Positions 43,413-53,739 of a stretch of DNA of 64,000 nt are shown here, one piece after another. Both the position numbers and the translations under genes were made by a program. Numbering within the stretch: position 1 is the first letter of the stretch; each line of letters starts with the position of its first letter. The notes beneath the pieces are model-generated. The model saw only the letters and a list, made by a program, of their open reading frames with translations. It searched no databases and had not been told where the DNA came from. Source of the DNA: Pedobacter steynii (GTDB taxonomy: Bacteria; Bacteroidota; Bacteroidia; Sphingobacteriales; Sphingobacteriaceae); NCBI RefSeq assembly GCF_001721645.1, contig NZ_CP017141.1, forward strand, positions 4,340,001 to 4,404,000, read 5' to 3'.

Positions 43413-45862
43413 GAAAACTAATATTATCCCTGTTTTGCACGATCCTTTTTAATCATTTATTTGCACAGCAAACTCAACGTTTAGCGCAAAACTGGGAATA
43501 TTTAAAGGGCGATCTGGGCGGTATTTATGAAGCCATCAGGCCAGTAAAAGCCGGAAACCCGGAAAGCGTTCCTTTATGGGAAAACGTCAGTCTGCCGCAT
43601 TGTTTCAATGCGACAGACGCCGTAAGTCCTGACCGGAATTATTACCAGGGGCCGGGATGGTACCGGACTCAGCTCAGCATCAATAATCCTTATAAAAACG
43701 GAAGGACCATCCTTCATTTTGAAGGAGCGGGGCAAAAAACACAGGTATATGTCTATGATGTGAAAGTGGCTGAACATATTGGTGGTTATGATGAGTGGAC
43801 GGCGGACATTACGGAGGCTGTAGCTGCGTTCCGTAAAAATCCGCTGTTTGAAAAACAGTTTAAAGGAAAAATTCCGGTAGAAATCCGTTGTGATAACTCC
43901 CGGGACCTGGAAATGATCCCTTCAGATCTCTCTGATTTTAACATTTACGGTGGTTTATACCGTTACCTGAACCTGGTTTATGTACCTCAGGTATCTGCGG
44001 AAAAGGTTTTCGCTGCAGCCAGTGTGGATGCAAAAGGGGAAATGGGACAGTTAAAAATAGGAACAAGACTGTTTAATCCGGATGGAGTAGACACGGTAAC
44101 GGTAAAGCTGGAGCTGAAAGATCCTCAGGGGAAACTGATCAGCAGCTGGAAAAAAGAAGTAAAAGCATTTTATGGAACAAAAGACCTTTGGGAAACGAAG
44201 ATAAAGAACCCCAGGTTATGGTCGACGGAAAATCCAAACCTGTATACCGTAGAAATAACGGTGGACGCTAAAGGAGAAAAGTCTGTCCATAGCGAAAAAG
44301 TGGGTTTCAGAAATTTTGAGTTCGTTAAAAAAGGCCCCTTTATGCTCAATGGCAAAAGACTCCTGCTCAGAGGGACTCACCGCCATGAAGACCATGCTGG
44401 AGTAGCTGCAGCGATGACGGAAGATCAGATTCGTGAGGAAATGCGGCTGATGAAAAATATGGGGGTCAATTTTATCCGCCTGGGTCATTATCAGCAATCC
44501 AGGATTGTACTGGAACTCTGCGATAGCCTGGGTATTCTGGTTTGGGAAGAAATTCCATGGTGCAGAGGTGGTTTAGGAGGCGAATCTTATAAAAACCAGG
44601 CGCGCAACATGCTGGTGAATATGGTGGAACAACATTATAACCATCCTTCAATCATCATCTGGGGAATGGGGAATGAAAACGACTGGCCGGGGGATTTCAG
44701 TGAATTTGATCAGCATAAGATCAGAGAGTTTATGAAAGAACTGAATGACCTTTCTCATCGCCTGGACCCATCCCGTAAAACGGCAATCAGAAGATGTGAT
44801 TTTTGTAAAGATATTGTAGATGTCTATTCTCCTTCAATATGGGCAGGATGGTACCGCGGGATTTATACGGAATATAAAGAGGTTTCTAAGCAGGAATTTG
44901 ATCGGGTAGACCATTTCCTTCATGTGGAATGGGGCGGCGACAGTCATGCTGGCAGACATTCTGAAAATCCGGACAATGCTTTAAGCCAGGTGAAAACCGG
45001 CAAAGGAGCAGATGAAAGAGCAGGAGATGCTTCTTTATTTGGAGGAAGTGCCAGGGTTTCCAAGGATGGAGACTGGAGTGAAAGTTATATTGTTAACCTG
45101 ATCGACTGGCATTTAAAGGAACAGGAAACCATGCCCTGGTTAACCGGAGCGGCTTACTGGCCTTTTAAAGATTTTTCTACTCCGGTGCGTCCGGACAATC
45201 CGGTTCCTTATATGAACCAGAAAGGGGTGGTTGAACGTGATTTTACCAAGAAAGAAGCATATTATGTATTCCAGTCGTACTGGACAACCGCACCAATGAT
45301 CCATATCTACGGGCATTCATGGCCGGTAAGATGGGGAAATGCGGAAGAGCAGAAAATGATAAAGGTATATGCGAACCTGGATGAAGTGGAGCTGTTCCTG
45401 AATGGCCAGAGTCTGGGCAAAAAGAAACGTGATTCACAGGATTTTCCTGCAGCTGGTTTAAGGTGGATGGCCAATTTCAATGAAGGTGAAAATACCATCA
45501 AGGCAGTAGGAAAGAAAGATGGTAAAGTATTTACCGACGAAATTATCCAGCAATACCAGACCGCAAAATGGGATAGACCCGCTAAAATGGTCCTGGAGAA
45601 AGTATCAGAAAAAGATGGGATCGCGGTAATCCGGGTAAAGATGCTGGATAAGAACAATATCCTGTGTCTGGATGCCCAGAATTACGTGAACTTCGGCCTT
45701 ACCGGCGATGGTAAACTGATCGATGATCAGGGAACTGCCCGCGGTTCAAGCAAGGTGCAGGTAGGAAACGGAAGAGCCGAGATCAGTATAAAATTGAATA
45801 ATGGAAAAAGTGTGGCCAGCGTAAAAGCCGACGGACTGGCCTCCGCATTTGTTGAACTTTAA
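43409..45862 (+). CDS. GH2 glycoside hydrolase (beta-galactosidase/beta-glucuronidase type)
   Basis: The 817-residue exported enzyme has a signal peptide ending LFAQ near residue 20. It has the three-domain GH2 front: a jelly-roll sugar-binding domain with WYRTQLSI and NIYGGLYRYLNLVY, an Ig-like sandwich, then the TIM barrel beginning RGTHRHEDHAG. The general acid is Glu423 in WGMGNEND and the nucleophile is probably Glu507 in LHVEWGGD. An extra C-terminal Ig-like region (about 620-817, VELFLNGQSLGKK) is the DUF4982-type tail. GH2 members remove beta-linked Gal, GlcA, Man or related sugars; the exact one cannot be read here. Coupled to the preceding gene by an ATGA overlap. Confidence 0.93.
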   Translation: MRKLILSLFCTILFNHLFAQQTQRLAQNWEYLKGDLGGIYEAIRPVKAGNPESVPLWENVSLPHCFNATDAVSPDRNYYQGPGWYRTQLSINNPYKNGRTILHFEGAGQKTQVYVYDVKVAEHIGGYDEWTADITEAVAAFRKNPLFEKQFKGKIPVEIRCDNSRDLEMIPSDLSDFNIYGGLYRYLNLVYVPQVSAEKVFAAASVDAKGEMGQLKIGTRLFNPDGVDTVTVKLELKDPQGKLISSWKKEVKAFYGTKDLWETKIKNPRLWSTENPNLYTVEITVDAKGEKSVHSEKVGFRNFEFVKKGPFMLNGKRLLLRGTHRHEDHAGVAAAMTEDQIREEMRLMKNMGVNFIRLGHYQQSRIVLELCDSLGILVWEEIPWCRGGLGGESYKNQARNMLVNMVEQHYNHPSIIIWGMGNENDWPGDFSEFDQHKIREFMKELNDLSHRLDPSRKTAIRRCDFCKDIVDVYSPSIWAGWYRGIYTEYKEVSKQEFDRVDHFLHVEWGGDSHAGRHSENPDNALSQVKTGKGADERAGDASLFGGSARVSKDGDWSESYIVNLIDWHLKEQETMPWLTGAAYWPFKDFSTPVRPDNPVPYMNQKGVVERDFTKKEAYYVFQSYWTTAPMIHIYGHSWPVRWGNAEEQKMIKVYANLDEVELFLNGQSLGKKKRDSQDFPAAGLRWMANFNEGENTIKAVGKKDGKVFTDEIIQQYQTAKWDRPAKMVLEKVSEKDGIAVIRVKMLDKNNILCLDAQNYVNFGLTGDGKLIDDQGTARGSSKVQVGNGRAEISIKLNNGKSVASVKADGLASAFVEL

Positions 45863-45871
45863 ATATTTGAA

Positions 45872-48421
45872 ATGAAAATTATCCCCTGTTTGTTATTAGG
45901 AGCCCTATTCATCCACGTAAATGCCGATGCTCAAAGCAATGATCCCCTTAAACTGTGGTATGACCGCCCGGCAAAAGTTTGGGAGGAAGCCCTGCCTTTG
46001 GGAAATGGGAAAACGGGGGCAATGGTATATGGCCGTATCAACAGGGAACGTATCGCTTTAAATGACAACACCTTATGGTCGGGTTTTCCGGATCCGGGGA
46101 ACAATGAGAATGGGCCAAAAGTGCTCCCTCAGGTAAGAAAGGCGATAGAGGAAGGACAGTACGATCAGGCCGCGGTGCTCTGGAAGAAAATGCAGGGCCC
46201 TTATTCGGCAAGGTATCTTCCTTTGGGAGAATTGTTTTTGCAGTCTGATCAACTGGATAGTATTCCTGAAACCTATCATCGGGAATTAGACCTGCGGACA
46301 GCAGTATCATCTGTAAGTTATAAACTGAAGGGGGTAACCTACAGAAGGGAAGTGTTTACCAGCTTTCCCGGAAAGGTATTGATGGTGCGCATTACAGCCG
46401 ACAAGCGGGGCGCCATCAGTTTTGCAACAGGCCTGATCAGTAAACTGAGGTTTCAGACCAATACTTCGGGAAGCAATGAGCTGATCCTGAAAGGAAAGGC
46501 ACCGAAGTTTGTGGCCAACAGGGACTATGAACCTAAACAGGTGGAATATGATGAAAAAGAAGGGATGACTTTCCAGATCCGCCTGAGAATCAAAAACGAG
46601 GGAGGATCGCTCATCGGAAAGGGCAGCCAGTTGCTGGTTAAAAATGCAAATGCAGTAACGATCTATTTAACAGAAGCAACCAGTTTCAACGGCTTTGATA
46701 AGTCTGCGGGACTGGAAGGTAAAGATCCGGCTGTCGAAACACTGGCCAATATGAACCAGGTTTTTGCCAGGAGCTTTGACCAGCTGAAATCACAGCACGT
46801 CCGCGATTATCAGGCTTTATTTAACCGGGTGGAGTTTCGGCTTGCTTCCAATCCTGCTGCCGAAAAACAAAACACAGACGAACGTCTGAAACAATATGCG
46901 AAGAACAGAAATGACCAGGGGCTGCAAGCCCTATATTATCAGTTTGGCAGGTATTTAATGATCGCTTCTTCCCGCCCGGGATCAAGACCATCCAACCTTC
47001 AGGGGATCTGGAATGACCTGGTTCAACCACCATGGGGAAGTAATTATACCACCAACATCAATACGGAAATGAATTATTGGCTGGCAGAAAATGCCAACCT
47101 CTCAGAATGTCACCAGCCGCTGTTCGATTTTATGAAAGAACTGGCAGTGAATGGTGCAAAGACGGCTAAAGTGAATTACAACATTGATAAAGGATGGGTT
47201 GCACACCATAATTCTGACCTTTGGGCCAAAACTTCTCCCCCCGGAGGATATGACTGGGACCCTAAAGGAATGCCGAGGTGGTCGGCATGGCCAATGAGTG
47301 GAGCCTGGTTCAGTACCCATTTATTTGAACATTATCAGTTTACCGGCGACAAGCAATTTCTAAAAGAAACGGCTTATCCGCTGATGAAAGGCGCTGCTGA
47401 ATTTATGCTGCAATGGTTAATCAAGGATGAGAAGACTGGTTACCTGGTAACCAGTCCTTCCACTTCACCTGAAAACACCGTTAAAATTCAAGGCAAAGAA
47501 TATCAGCTTTCTAAAGCTTCAACGATGGATATGTCTATCCTCAGACAACTGTTTACGGATTTGATCCGCAGTACTGAGGCTTTAAATATAGATGCTGCAT
47601 TCAGAACAGAACTGCTTGCTGCACGTGAAAAATTATACCCTTTCCATATCGGCCAGCATGGTCAGATTCAGGAATGGTTTCAGGATTGGGATGATCCGAA
47701 AGATACACACCGACATATTTCCCATTTGTTCAGTCTGTTCCCGGGAAACCAGATTTCGGTTTTTGAAAGTCCGGAGCTGGCCAGTGCGGCAAAACAAAGC
47801 CTGCTCTTCAGAGGGGATGTGAGCACCGGATGGTCTATGGCCTGGAAAATCAACTGGTGGGCCAGGTTACAGGATGGCAATCATGCCTATAAAATCCTGG
47901 AAGATGCGTTTAACTATATCGACCCTACGCTAACAAAGGCACAAATGAGCGGGGGTGGAACTTATCCGAACCTGTTTGATGCGCACCCGCCTTTTCAGAT
48001 TGACGGTAATTTCGGGGCAACAGCAGGAATCACAGAAATGCTCCTGCAAAGTCAGGATGGAACAATCAGCTTATTGCCTGCATTGCCGGATGCCTGGCAG
48101 GAAGGAAGGATTCAGGGGATTAAAGCCAGAGGAAATTTCCTGGTAGACATCAGCTGGAAAAAAGGAAAGCTGGTTTCTGCATCACTTAAATCAGAAATCG
48201 GCGGGAATTGCAGGCTCAGAACTTTACAACCTGTTCAGGTGGTCGCTGTGAATGCGACCGCGGCTGCTGGGGAAAACAGCAACCTGCTTACACAGAAAGC
48301 CTACCTGCCTCCATACCAGAATCAGGCTAAATCTACACTGCAAAAGCTGAATGTGGAGCCCGGATATGTATTGGATTTTAAAACTGAAAAAGGAAAAATA
48401 TATAAAATTATAGCCCTGTAA
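45872..48421 (+). CDS. GH95 alpha-L-fucosidase (or alpha-L-galactosidase) of the large PUL
   Basis: An 849-residue exported protein with signal peptide ending NADAQ near residue 21. It shows the complete GH95 set: LPLGNGKTGAMVYG, NLQGIWNDL, NINTEMNYWLAEN, STSPEN with general acid Glu534, HRHISHLFSLFPG, and FQIDGNFGATAG with catalytic Asp711. It is a paralogue of the enzyme at 16865 with diverged flanking loops, including a GGYDWDPKGMP insertion near residue 460. It lies 9 nt after GH2 and 4 nt before GH31, so it is part of the compact operon. Its expected role is to remove terminal L-fucose from imported oligosaccharides in the periplasm. Confidence 0.93.
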   Translation: MKIIPCLLLGALFIHVNADAQSNDPLKLWYDRPAKVWEEALPLGNGKTGAMVYGRINRERIALNDNTLWSGFPDPGNNENGPKVLPQVRKAIEEGQYDQAAVLWKKMQGPYSARYLPLGELFLQSDQLDSIPETYHRELDLRTAVSSVSYKLKGVTYRREVFTSFPGKVLMVRITADKRGAISFATGLISKLRFQTNTSGSNELILKGKAPKFVANRDYEPKQVEYDEKEGMTFQIRLRIKNEGGSLIGKGSQLLVKNANAVTIYLTEATSFNGFDKSAGLEGKDPAVETLANMNQVFARSFDQLKSQHVRDYQALFNRVEFRLASNPAAEKQNTDERLKQYAKNRNDQGLQALYYQFGRYLMIASSRPGSRPSNLQGIWNDLVQPPWGSNYTTNINTEMNYWLAENANLSECHQPLFDFMKELAVNGAKTAKVNYNIDKGWVAHHNSDLWAKTSPPGGYDWDPKGMPRWSAWPMSGAWFSTHLFEHYQFTGDKQFLKETAYPLMKGAAEFMLQWLIKDEKTGYLVTSPSTSPENTVKIQGKEYQLSKASTMDMSILRQLFTDLIRSTEALNIDAAFRTELLAAREKLYPFHIGQHGQIQEWFQDWDDPKDTHRHISHLFSLFPGNQISVFESPELASAAKQSLLFRGDVSTGWSMAWKINWWARLQDGNHAYKILEDAFNYIDPTLTKAQMSGGGTYPNLFDAHPPFQIDGNFGATAGITEMLLQSQDGTISLLPALPDAWQEGRIQGIKARGNFLVDISWKKGKLVSASLKSEIGGNCRLRTLQPVQVVAVNATAAAGENSNLLTQKAYLPPYQNQAKSTLQKLNVEPGYVLDFKTEKGKIYKIIAL

Positions 48422-48425
48422 GCTC

Positions 48426-50573
48426 ATGTATAGACAAGTATTTATCTTTGTAGCCTTTTTATGGTCTGGTCTGTCGGCACAGGCGCAGGAAATTAAGTGG
48501 GAGCAGGTAGCCCCCGGGATCTGGAAAGGAATGGTGGGAAAACCGGAAAACTATAACCTGCTTACCGCATCGGGAGCTCAGCCGGCAACAGAAGGCTTAA
48601 AGCGAATCGGAGAGGCCGATTTCCCACTCCTTAAACAAGAAATTGTGGCCAAACTGAATGATGGCAAGACCTATCTCCGCTTTCCTTTAAACAAAAAGGA
48701 ACAGCTTTATGGTTTTGGACTTAACTTTCAGACGGTTCACCAAAGGGGGAAGATCCTCGAATTACACGTAGATCATTATGGAGGCAAAGACAATGGCCGG
48801 ACGCATGCGCCGACACCTTTCTATGTCTCTTCTGATGGTTATGGGGTATTCATCAATTCTGCCCGTTACTTAAAAGTATATGCAGGATCTGCAGTAAGAA
48901 GGGACAGCAAAGATGCGCCCGAAGCGAAAGACCGCAATACGGATAAAACCTGGTCTTCGCGTCCTTATTCGGATGCAGTGGAAATTCTGGTTCCTGCAGA
49001 AGGTGTGGAATTTTATGTGTTTGCAGGCCCTAAACCTTTAGATGCCATCAGCAGGTATAACCTGTTTAATGGTGGTGGTCCTTTGCCTCCGCGCTGGGGA
49101 CTTGGCTTTACACAAAGGGTAAAAACGCTTTACACTGCCGCTGAAGTAGAAAAGGAAGCCCAGGCATTTGCCGATAAAGGTTTCCCGCTGGATTATATCG
49201 GACTGGAACCGGGATGGCAGAGTAAAGCCTATCCATGTACTTTTGAATGGGATAACAGCCGTTATCCTGACCCTGCAGGGTTTGTGAAACACATGCTCAG
49301 TAAGGGAATCAGGCTGAATTTATGGACCAATCCATATGTTTCTCCACTTGCCTCTATCTATAAAGACCTGAAACCTTATACTGCCGATCATACGGTATGG
49401 CTTGGTGCCGTGCCAGACCTGACCCTACCGGAAGCAAGAACGATCTTGTTCGGACAATTAAAGAAAGCTCAGGTGGATATTGGTGTCAGCGGGTACAAAT
49501 TTGATGAGGTGGATGGTTACGACCATTATTTATGGCCTGATGTGACCAGTTTCCCTTCCGGAAAAAGTGCAGAACAAATGCGCCAGACTTATGGTTTGCT
49601 GATTCAGCGCTACAGTGCGGAGCTGTTTCATCAAAGAAACCAACGTACTTATGGCCTGGTCCGTGCCTCTAATGGTGGAGGAACGGCGATGCCTTACGTG
49701 ATCTATAACGACTATTACAATCATGAGGACTTTATCACCGCGCTGATCAACAGCAGCTTCTCCGGTGTGCTCTGGACGCCTGAAGCGAGGGCTTCCAAAA
49801 CAGGAGAGGAATGGTTGCGCAGGATGCAGTCTGTGGTGTTTTCGCCAATGGCGATGATCAACGCCTGGTCCAGCGGTACAAAACCATGGTCTTACCCGGA
49901 AGTAGAACAACAGGTAAAAGATATGGCTTTACTGCGTATGCAGATGATGCCGTACTGGTATAGCGAGTTTGCTAAATACCATTTTCAGGGCATTCCGCCA
50001 TTCCGGGCAATGAACCTGGAAGAGGGTTTTTTATCGGAAGTCAAAAAGGAATTGAAAAGCACCAATCTGGAAGATAATCCTTATGTGGAAGCGGTGAGTA
50101 AAGAAGTGAAAGATCAGTATATGGCCGGAGAATACTTATTGGTTGCCCCCATGTTTGCCGGTAAAAGCAGTCGTACGGTGATCCTTCCCAGAGGGAAATG
50201 GTTTGATTTCTATACCGGCAAATTTGCGGGTGATGGAGAAGTGATCACCGTTACACCAGGACTGGACAGGATTCCGGTATATGTAAAAGATGGAGGGATT
50301 ATCCCGATGGGCCCAGCCCTGATGCAGGCCCCAAAACCAACAGATAAAATCAATCTGGAAATCAGGTACTATGGAAGTAAACCGGGTAAATACCTGCTTT
50401 ACGATGATGATGGGGAAAGTTTTAACTATGAAAAGGGAGATTTCAGCTTCCGGGAAATCAACATTACCAAAGGATCCAACGGTGTATTAAAGACTTCAGT
50501 TTCCAAAGCGGAAAAGGGAAAACCGAATACTCTTGATAAAATCACTTTTAAAGCAATGACCAGTCATGAATAA
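48426..50573 (+). CDS. GH31 alpha-glycosidase
   Basis: The 715-residue exported enzyme has a signal peptide ending AQAQE near residue 21. It has the GH31 order: N-terminal beta-sandwich with LYGFGLNFQ, the barrel start PLPPRWGLGFTQR with DYIGLEPGWQ, and the strand carrying the likely nucleophile Asp360 in YKFDEVDGYD. The acid/base candidate lies in IYNDYYNHED, followed by PLMVPMF-like VAPMFAGKSS and WFDFYTGK in the C-terminal sandwich. The KFDEVDGYD form differs from the usual TDMNE, so specificity (Glc, Xyl, Gal or other alpha-sugar) is open. It overlaps the next gene by 8 nt. Confidence 0.9.
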   Translation: MYRQVFIFVAFLWSGLSAQAQEIKWEQVAPGIWKGMVGKPENYNLLTASGAQPATEGLKRIGEADFPLLKQEIVAKLNDGKTYLRFPLNKKEQLYGFGLNFQTVHQRGKILELHVDHYGGKDNGRTHAPTPFYVSSDGYGVFINSARYLKVYAGSAVRRDSKDAPEAKDRNTDKTWSSRPYSDAVEILVPAEGVEFYVFAGPKPLDAISRYNLFNGGGPLPPRWGLGFTQRVKTLYTAAEVEKEAQAFADKGFPLDYIGLEPGWQSKAYPCTFEWDNSRYPDPAGFVKHMLSKGIRLNLWTNPYVSPLASIYKDLKPYTADHTVWLGAVPDLTLPEARTILFGQLKKAQVDIGVSGYKFDEVDGYDHYLWPDVTSFPSGKSAEQMRQTYGLLIQRYSAELFHQRNQRTYGLVRASNGGGTAMPYVIYNDYYNHEDFITALINSSFSGVLWTPEARASKTGEEWLRRMQSVVFSPMAMINAWSSGTKPWSYPEVEQQVKDMALLRMQMMPYWYSEFAKYHFQGIPPFRAMNLEEGFLSEVKKELKSTNLEDNPYVEAVSKEVKDQYMAGEYLLVAPMFAGKSSRTVILPRGKWFDFYTGKFAGDGEVITVTPGLDRIPVYVKDGGIIPMGPALMQAPKPTDKINLEIRYYGSKPGKYLLYDDDGESFNYEKGDFSFREINITKGSNGVLKTSVSKAEKGKPNTLDKITFKAMTSHE

Positions 50574-51741
50574 GAAAAGATTAAGCCTGCTGGTGTTTAC
50601 CCTGTTGGGGATTTTAGTTTCTCTTACCGCCTTTGCACAAAAAGGGACGGTGGGTAAGGAAGTGCTGCAGACCTTAAAAAAAACAGTACTGGAACAGGCA
50701 GCATGGGCAATGCAACAGCAACCGGTAACGGTTACCGCGGCGGGCTCGGCAAGATCTGCCGGAGGGATACATGATTTTTATTCGGAAGGTGATTACTGGT
50801 GGCCAGACCCCGCAAATCCTGATGGACCTTATATTCAGCGTGATGGAATGACCAATCCGGACAATTTTGTGGCCCACCGGCTGGCCATGATCCGGTTTAG
50901 CAGAATCATAGGGGCATTGGCCTCTGCCTATAAAATCACCGGAGATCAGAAATATGCAAATCAGGCCATGATCCATCTGGAAGCCTGGTTCATTAATGAG
51001 GGTAGCCGGATGAACCCAAGTCTAAACTTTGCCCAGGCCATCAAGGGCAGGTTTACCGGCAGAGGAATCGGCATTATTGATACCATTCAGCTGCTGGAAG
51101 TTTCGCAAGGGGTATTGGTACTGGAAAAAGCATTGAGTAAAGCAATCCTTTCAGGAACAAAAGAATGGTTTACGGCATACCTGAACTGGTTGATGACCCA
51201 CACTTATGGTAAAGATGAAATGAATGCCCAAAACAACCATGGTACCTGTTTTACGATGCAGGTAGCGGCATTTGCGAAATTAACGGGAGATCAGAAACTA
51301 TTGTCTTTTTGCAGAGAACGGTACAAAACAATACTTCTGCCAAACCAGATGGCCAATGATGGCAGCTTTCCAAGAGAGCTGAGCCGTACCAAGCCTTATG
51401 GTTATTCCATCTTTAACCTGGATGCGATGACCGCCCTTTGCCAGATTCTGTCTACCCCGAAGGATAATCTTTGGAAGTATGAAACTGCAGACGGGAAATC
51501 GATTCAGAAAGGAGTGGAGTACCTGTACCCATTTGTAAAAGACAAAAGCAAATGGCCTTTAAAACCAGATGTGATGTATTGGGAGAACTGGCCGGTAGCA
51601 CAGCCTTTTTTAGTGTTGGGCGCTTCGGCATTTCAGCAGGAAAACTGGTTGCAGACCTGGCAAAAGCTGGATCATGATCCTCAGGTAGAAGAGGTGATCC
51701 GAAACCTGCCACTCAGAAACCCCTTAATCTGGATCAATTAG
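50566..51741 (+). CDS. Alginate-lyase-fold polysaccharide lyase, PL38-like
   Basis: The 391-residue exported protein has a signal peptide ending AFAQ near residue 25. It belongs to the (alpha/alpha) toroid alginate-lyase family: HDFYSEGDYWWPDPANPDGP near residue 68, RDGMTNPDNF, HRLAMIRFSR, LNFAQAIKGR, and the conserved NAQNNHGTCF near residue 221, which supplies active-site Asn and His. This pattern matches PL38, a family with alginate and beta-1,4-glucuronan lyases. It would cut uronate chains by beta-elimination and leave unsaturated ends for GH88 (53740). It starts 8 nt inside the GH31 gene, so it is translationally coupled. Confidence 0.85.
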   Translation: MNKKRLSLLVFTLLGILVSLTAFAQKGTVGKEVLQTLKKTVLEQAAWAMQQQPVTVTAAGSARSAGGIHDFYSEGDYWWPDPANPDGPYIQRDGMTNPDNFVAHRLAMIRFSRIIGALASAYKITGDQKYANQAMIHLEAWFINEGSRMNPSLNFAQAIKGRFTGRGIGIIDTIQLLEVSQGVLVLEKALSKAILSGTKEWFTAYLNWLMTHTYGKDEMNAQNNHGTCFTMQVAAFAKLTGDQKLLSFCRERYKTILLPNQMANDGSFPRELSRTKPYGYSIFNLDAMTALCQILSTPKDNLWKYETADGKSIQKGVEYLYPFVKDKSKWPLKPDVMYWENWPVAQPFLVLGASAFQQENWLQTWQKLDHDPQVEEVIRNLPLRNPLIWIN

Positions 51742-51800
51742 CCCAATGTATTCCGCTTAACTATAAAACCAAAAAAACAACTATTAACACCGATACCAAT

Positions 51801-53681
51801 ATGAAGCTCCGGATAAACCGCAAGTCGGCTTTTTTACTCTCTCTTTCTTTAATTACCGGGTCGGCTTATAGCCAGGTGCCTGGTGATGAAGATAAGGAAA
51901 TGTTTAATCAGGCCAGGCAGCGTGATGAGCGGGCTATAGATGTTGCCAAAACAGGTTGGTGGACCGAATCCATGAAGCGCCATGAGCAGCGCATGCAATG
52001 GTGGAGGGAAGCTAAGTTTGGTATGTTTGTGCACTGGGGCCTGTATTCCATGCCTGAAGGGGAATGGAAAGGAAAGGTGGTAAGCGGTTATGCCGAACAC
52101 CTGATGAGAAAGGAAAAGATCAGCAGGGCGGCTTATCTTGAGCTTGCCCATGAATTTAATCCCCTGAAATTTAATGCGGAAGAATGGATCCTGAATGCTA
52201 AAAAAGCAGGGATGCATTACTTTATCGTCACCGCCAAGCACCATGATGGTTTTGCCCTGTTCGACTCCGGGGTTTCTGATTTTGATGTGATCGATCAGAC
52301 CCCTTTTAAGCGTGACCCAATGGCGGAACTTGCTGCGGCAGCTAAAAAACACGGAATGAAATTCGGTTTTTACTATTCCCATGCTTTCGACTGGGAGCAT
52401 CCTGATGCACCGGGAAACGATTGGGAGTACCAGAATCCGGGCGGAGACCGGCTGATAGGTGGGGCAAACTGGTTCGATAACCATCCGGAATGGTTGCCTA
52501 AAGCAGTAAAATATGTAGACCAGAAGGCGATTCCTCAGATTAAAGAATTGATCCGTAAATACCATCCGGATATCCTTTGGTTTGATACCCCTCATAAACT
52601 GCCGCTTTCCGAAAACCTGCGTATTCTTCAGGCCATCCGGGAAACGGACCCGGATATTGTGGTCAACGGACGCCTGGCCAGAAGTACCTCCGGAAATTTT
52701 GGTGATTACCTGAATACCGGCGACCGCCCCGCAGAGCTGCGTACCGTAGCGGGCGATTGGGAAGCGATTCCGACAACGAACGAATCTTATGGTTATTCGA
52801 AACACGATAACAGTCATAAGCCAGCAAAATTCTTTATTCAGCTGCTGGCCAATGCGGCTTCAAGAGGGGGTAATATCCTGTTGAATATCGGCCCGAAAGG
52901 AGACGGCAGTTTTGATCAGAAAGACAGCCGGATCCTGGATAGCATCGGCAGCTGGATGAAAACCAATTCAGTCGCAATATTCGGAACGGAGCGTTCTGCT
53001 TTGCCCATTCAGTCATGGGGTGTAGTTACTCAGAAAGAACAACGTCTTTACCTGCATGTATTTGAATGGCCTGAGGATGGAAAGCTGGTGCTCGCCGGAT
53101 TGAAAACTGCAGTAGATGCTGCTTATCTGATTGCAGATGAGTCTGAAACCAAGCTTAATATAAAGCGTTTAAATAGTTCGGATCTGAGTATTGATGTTCC
53201 GGCTGTAGCTCCGGACGGATCGGATGCGGTGCTGGTATTGGAGCTGAAAGCTCCGGTAAAAGCGGAGGGTACGCGCTTGCTGTCTGTCCGAAATACCAAC
53301 AGACTACTGGCCTTTGATGCCAGTCTTCATGGCAAAGGTTTTGGCTTTGGGGACGGGAAAACTGACCGTTATTTTGTGGATGGGTGGAAAAGCAAAACGC
53401 AGTCCCTGTCCTGGGATTTCAGGACTCCACAGCCAGCGGAATATCAGGTCCTCATCAAATACCTTTCCGCTGCAACAGCCGGAGGAACGTACCTCCTTCA
53501 GCTGGGGGATTTTAAAAAGGAACTTTCCGTCATCATCCAAAAAACAGGAGTGGTGACTCAGGATATAGGCACTATAAAATTAAATAAGGGAGCGGCACAG
53601 CTTAAAATCGCTCCCCTTCAGGTTCCTGGAAATGAACCCATGAAGTTGCTGGAAATTCAACTCATTCCTTTAACCAAATGA
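51801..53681 (+). CDS. GH29 alpha-L-fucosidase with C-terminal beta-sandwich
   Basis: The 626-residue exported enzyme has a signal peptide ending SAYSQ near residue 25. The GH29 barrel follows: REAKFGMFVHWGLYSMP, YFIVTAKHHDGFALFDS, FGFYYSHAFDWEHP and HPDILWFDTP with nucleophile Asp262. The barrel is followed by the usual beta-sandwich and then an additional domain of about 130 residues (from about 490, LLSVRNTNRLLAFDASLHG) resembling a carbohydrate-binding or DUF5077-type sandwich, absent from the second GH29 here. Retaining fucosidases of this family accept alpha-1,2/3/4/6 links. A 59-nt gap separates it from PL38. Confidence 0.92.
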   Translation: MKLRINRKSAFLLSLSLITGSAYSQVPGDEDKEMFNQARQRDERAIDVAKTGWWTESMKRHEQRMQWWREAKFGMFVHWGLYSMPEGEWKGKVVSGYAEHLMRKEKISRAAYLELAHEFNPLKFNAEEWILNAKKAGMHYFIVTAKHHDGFALFDSGVSDFDVIDQTPFKRDPMAELAAAAKKHGMKFGFYYSHAFDWEHPDAPGNDWEYQNPGGDRLIGGANWFDNHPEWLPKAVKYVDQKAIPQIKELIRKYHPDILWFDTPHKLPLSENLRILQAIRETDPDIVVNGRLARSTSGNFGDYLNTGDRPAELRTVAGDWEAIPTTNESYGYSKHDNSHKPAKFFIQLLANAASRGGNILLNIGPKGDGSFDQKDSRILDSIGSWMKTNSVAIFGTERSALPIQSWGVVTQKEQRLYLHVFEWPEDGKLVLAGLKTAVDAAYLIADESETKLNIKRLNSSDLSIDVPAVAPDGSDAVLVLELKAPVKAEGTRLLSVRNTNRLLAFDASLHGKGFGFGDGKTDRYFVDGWKSKTQSLSWDFRTPQPAEYQVLIKYLSAATAGGTYLLQLGDFKKELSVIIQKTGVVTQDIGTIKLNKGAAQLKIAPLQVPGNEPMKLLEIQLIPLTK

Positions 53682-53739
53682 TCCTTTTAACTAAAAAGCT
53701 GAATAAATCCAATCGTATAAACATCAAGAACATAAAACA

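Noticed and set aside
51849..52817. 322-codon antisense frame within the GH29 gene
   Set aside because: The sense strand encodes all GH29 landmarks; the antisense product has no recognisable domain.
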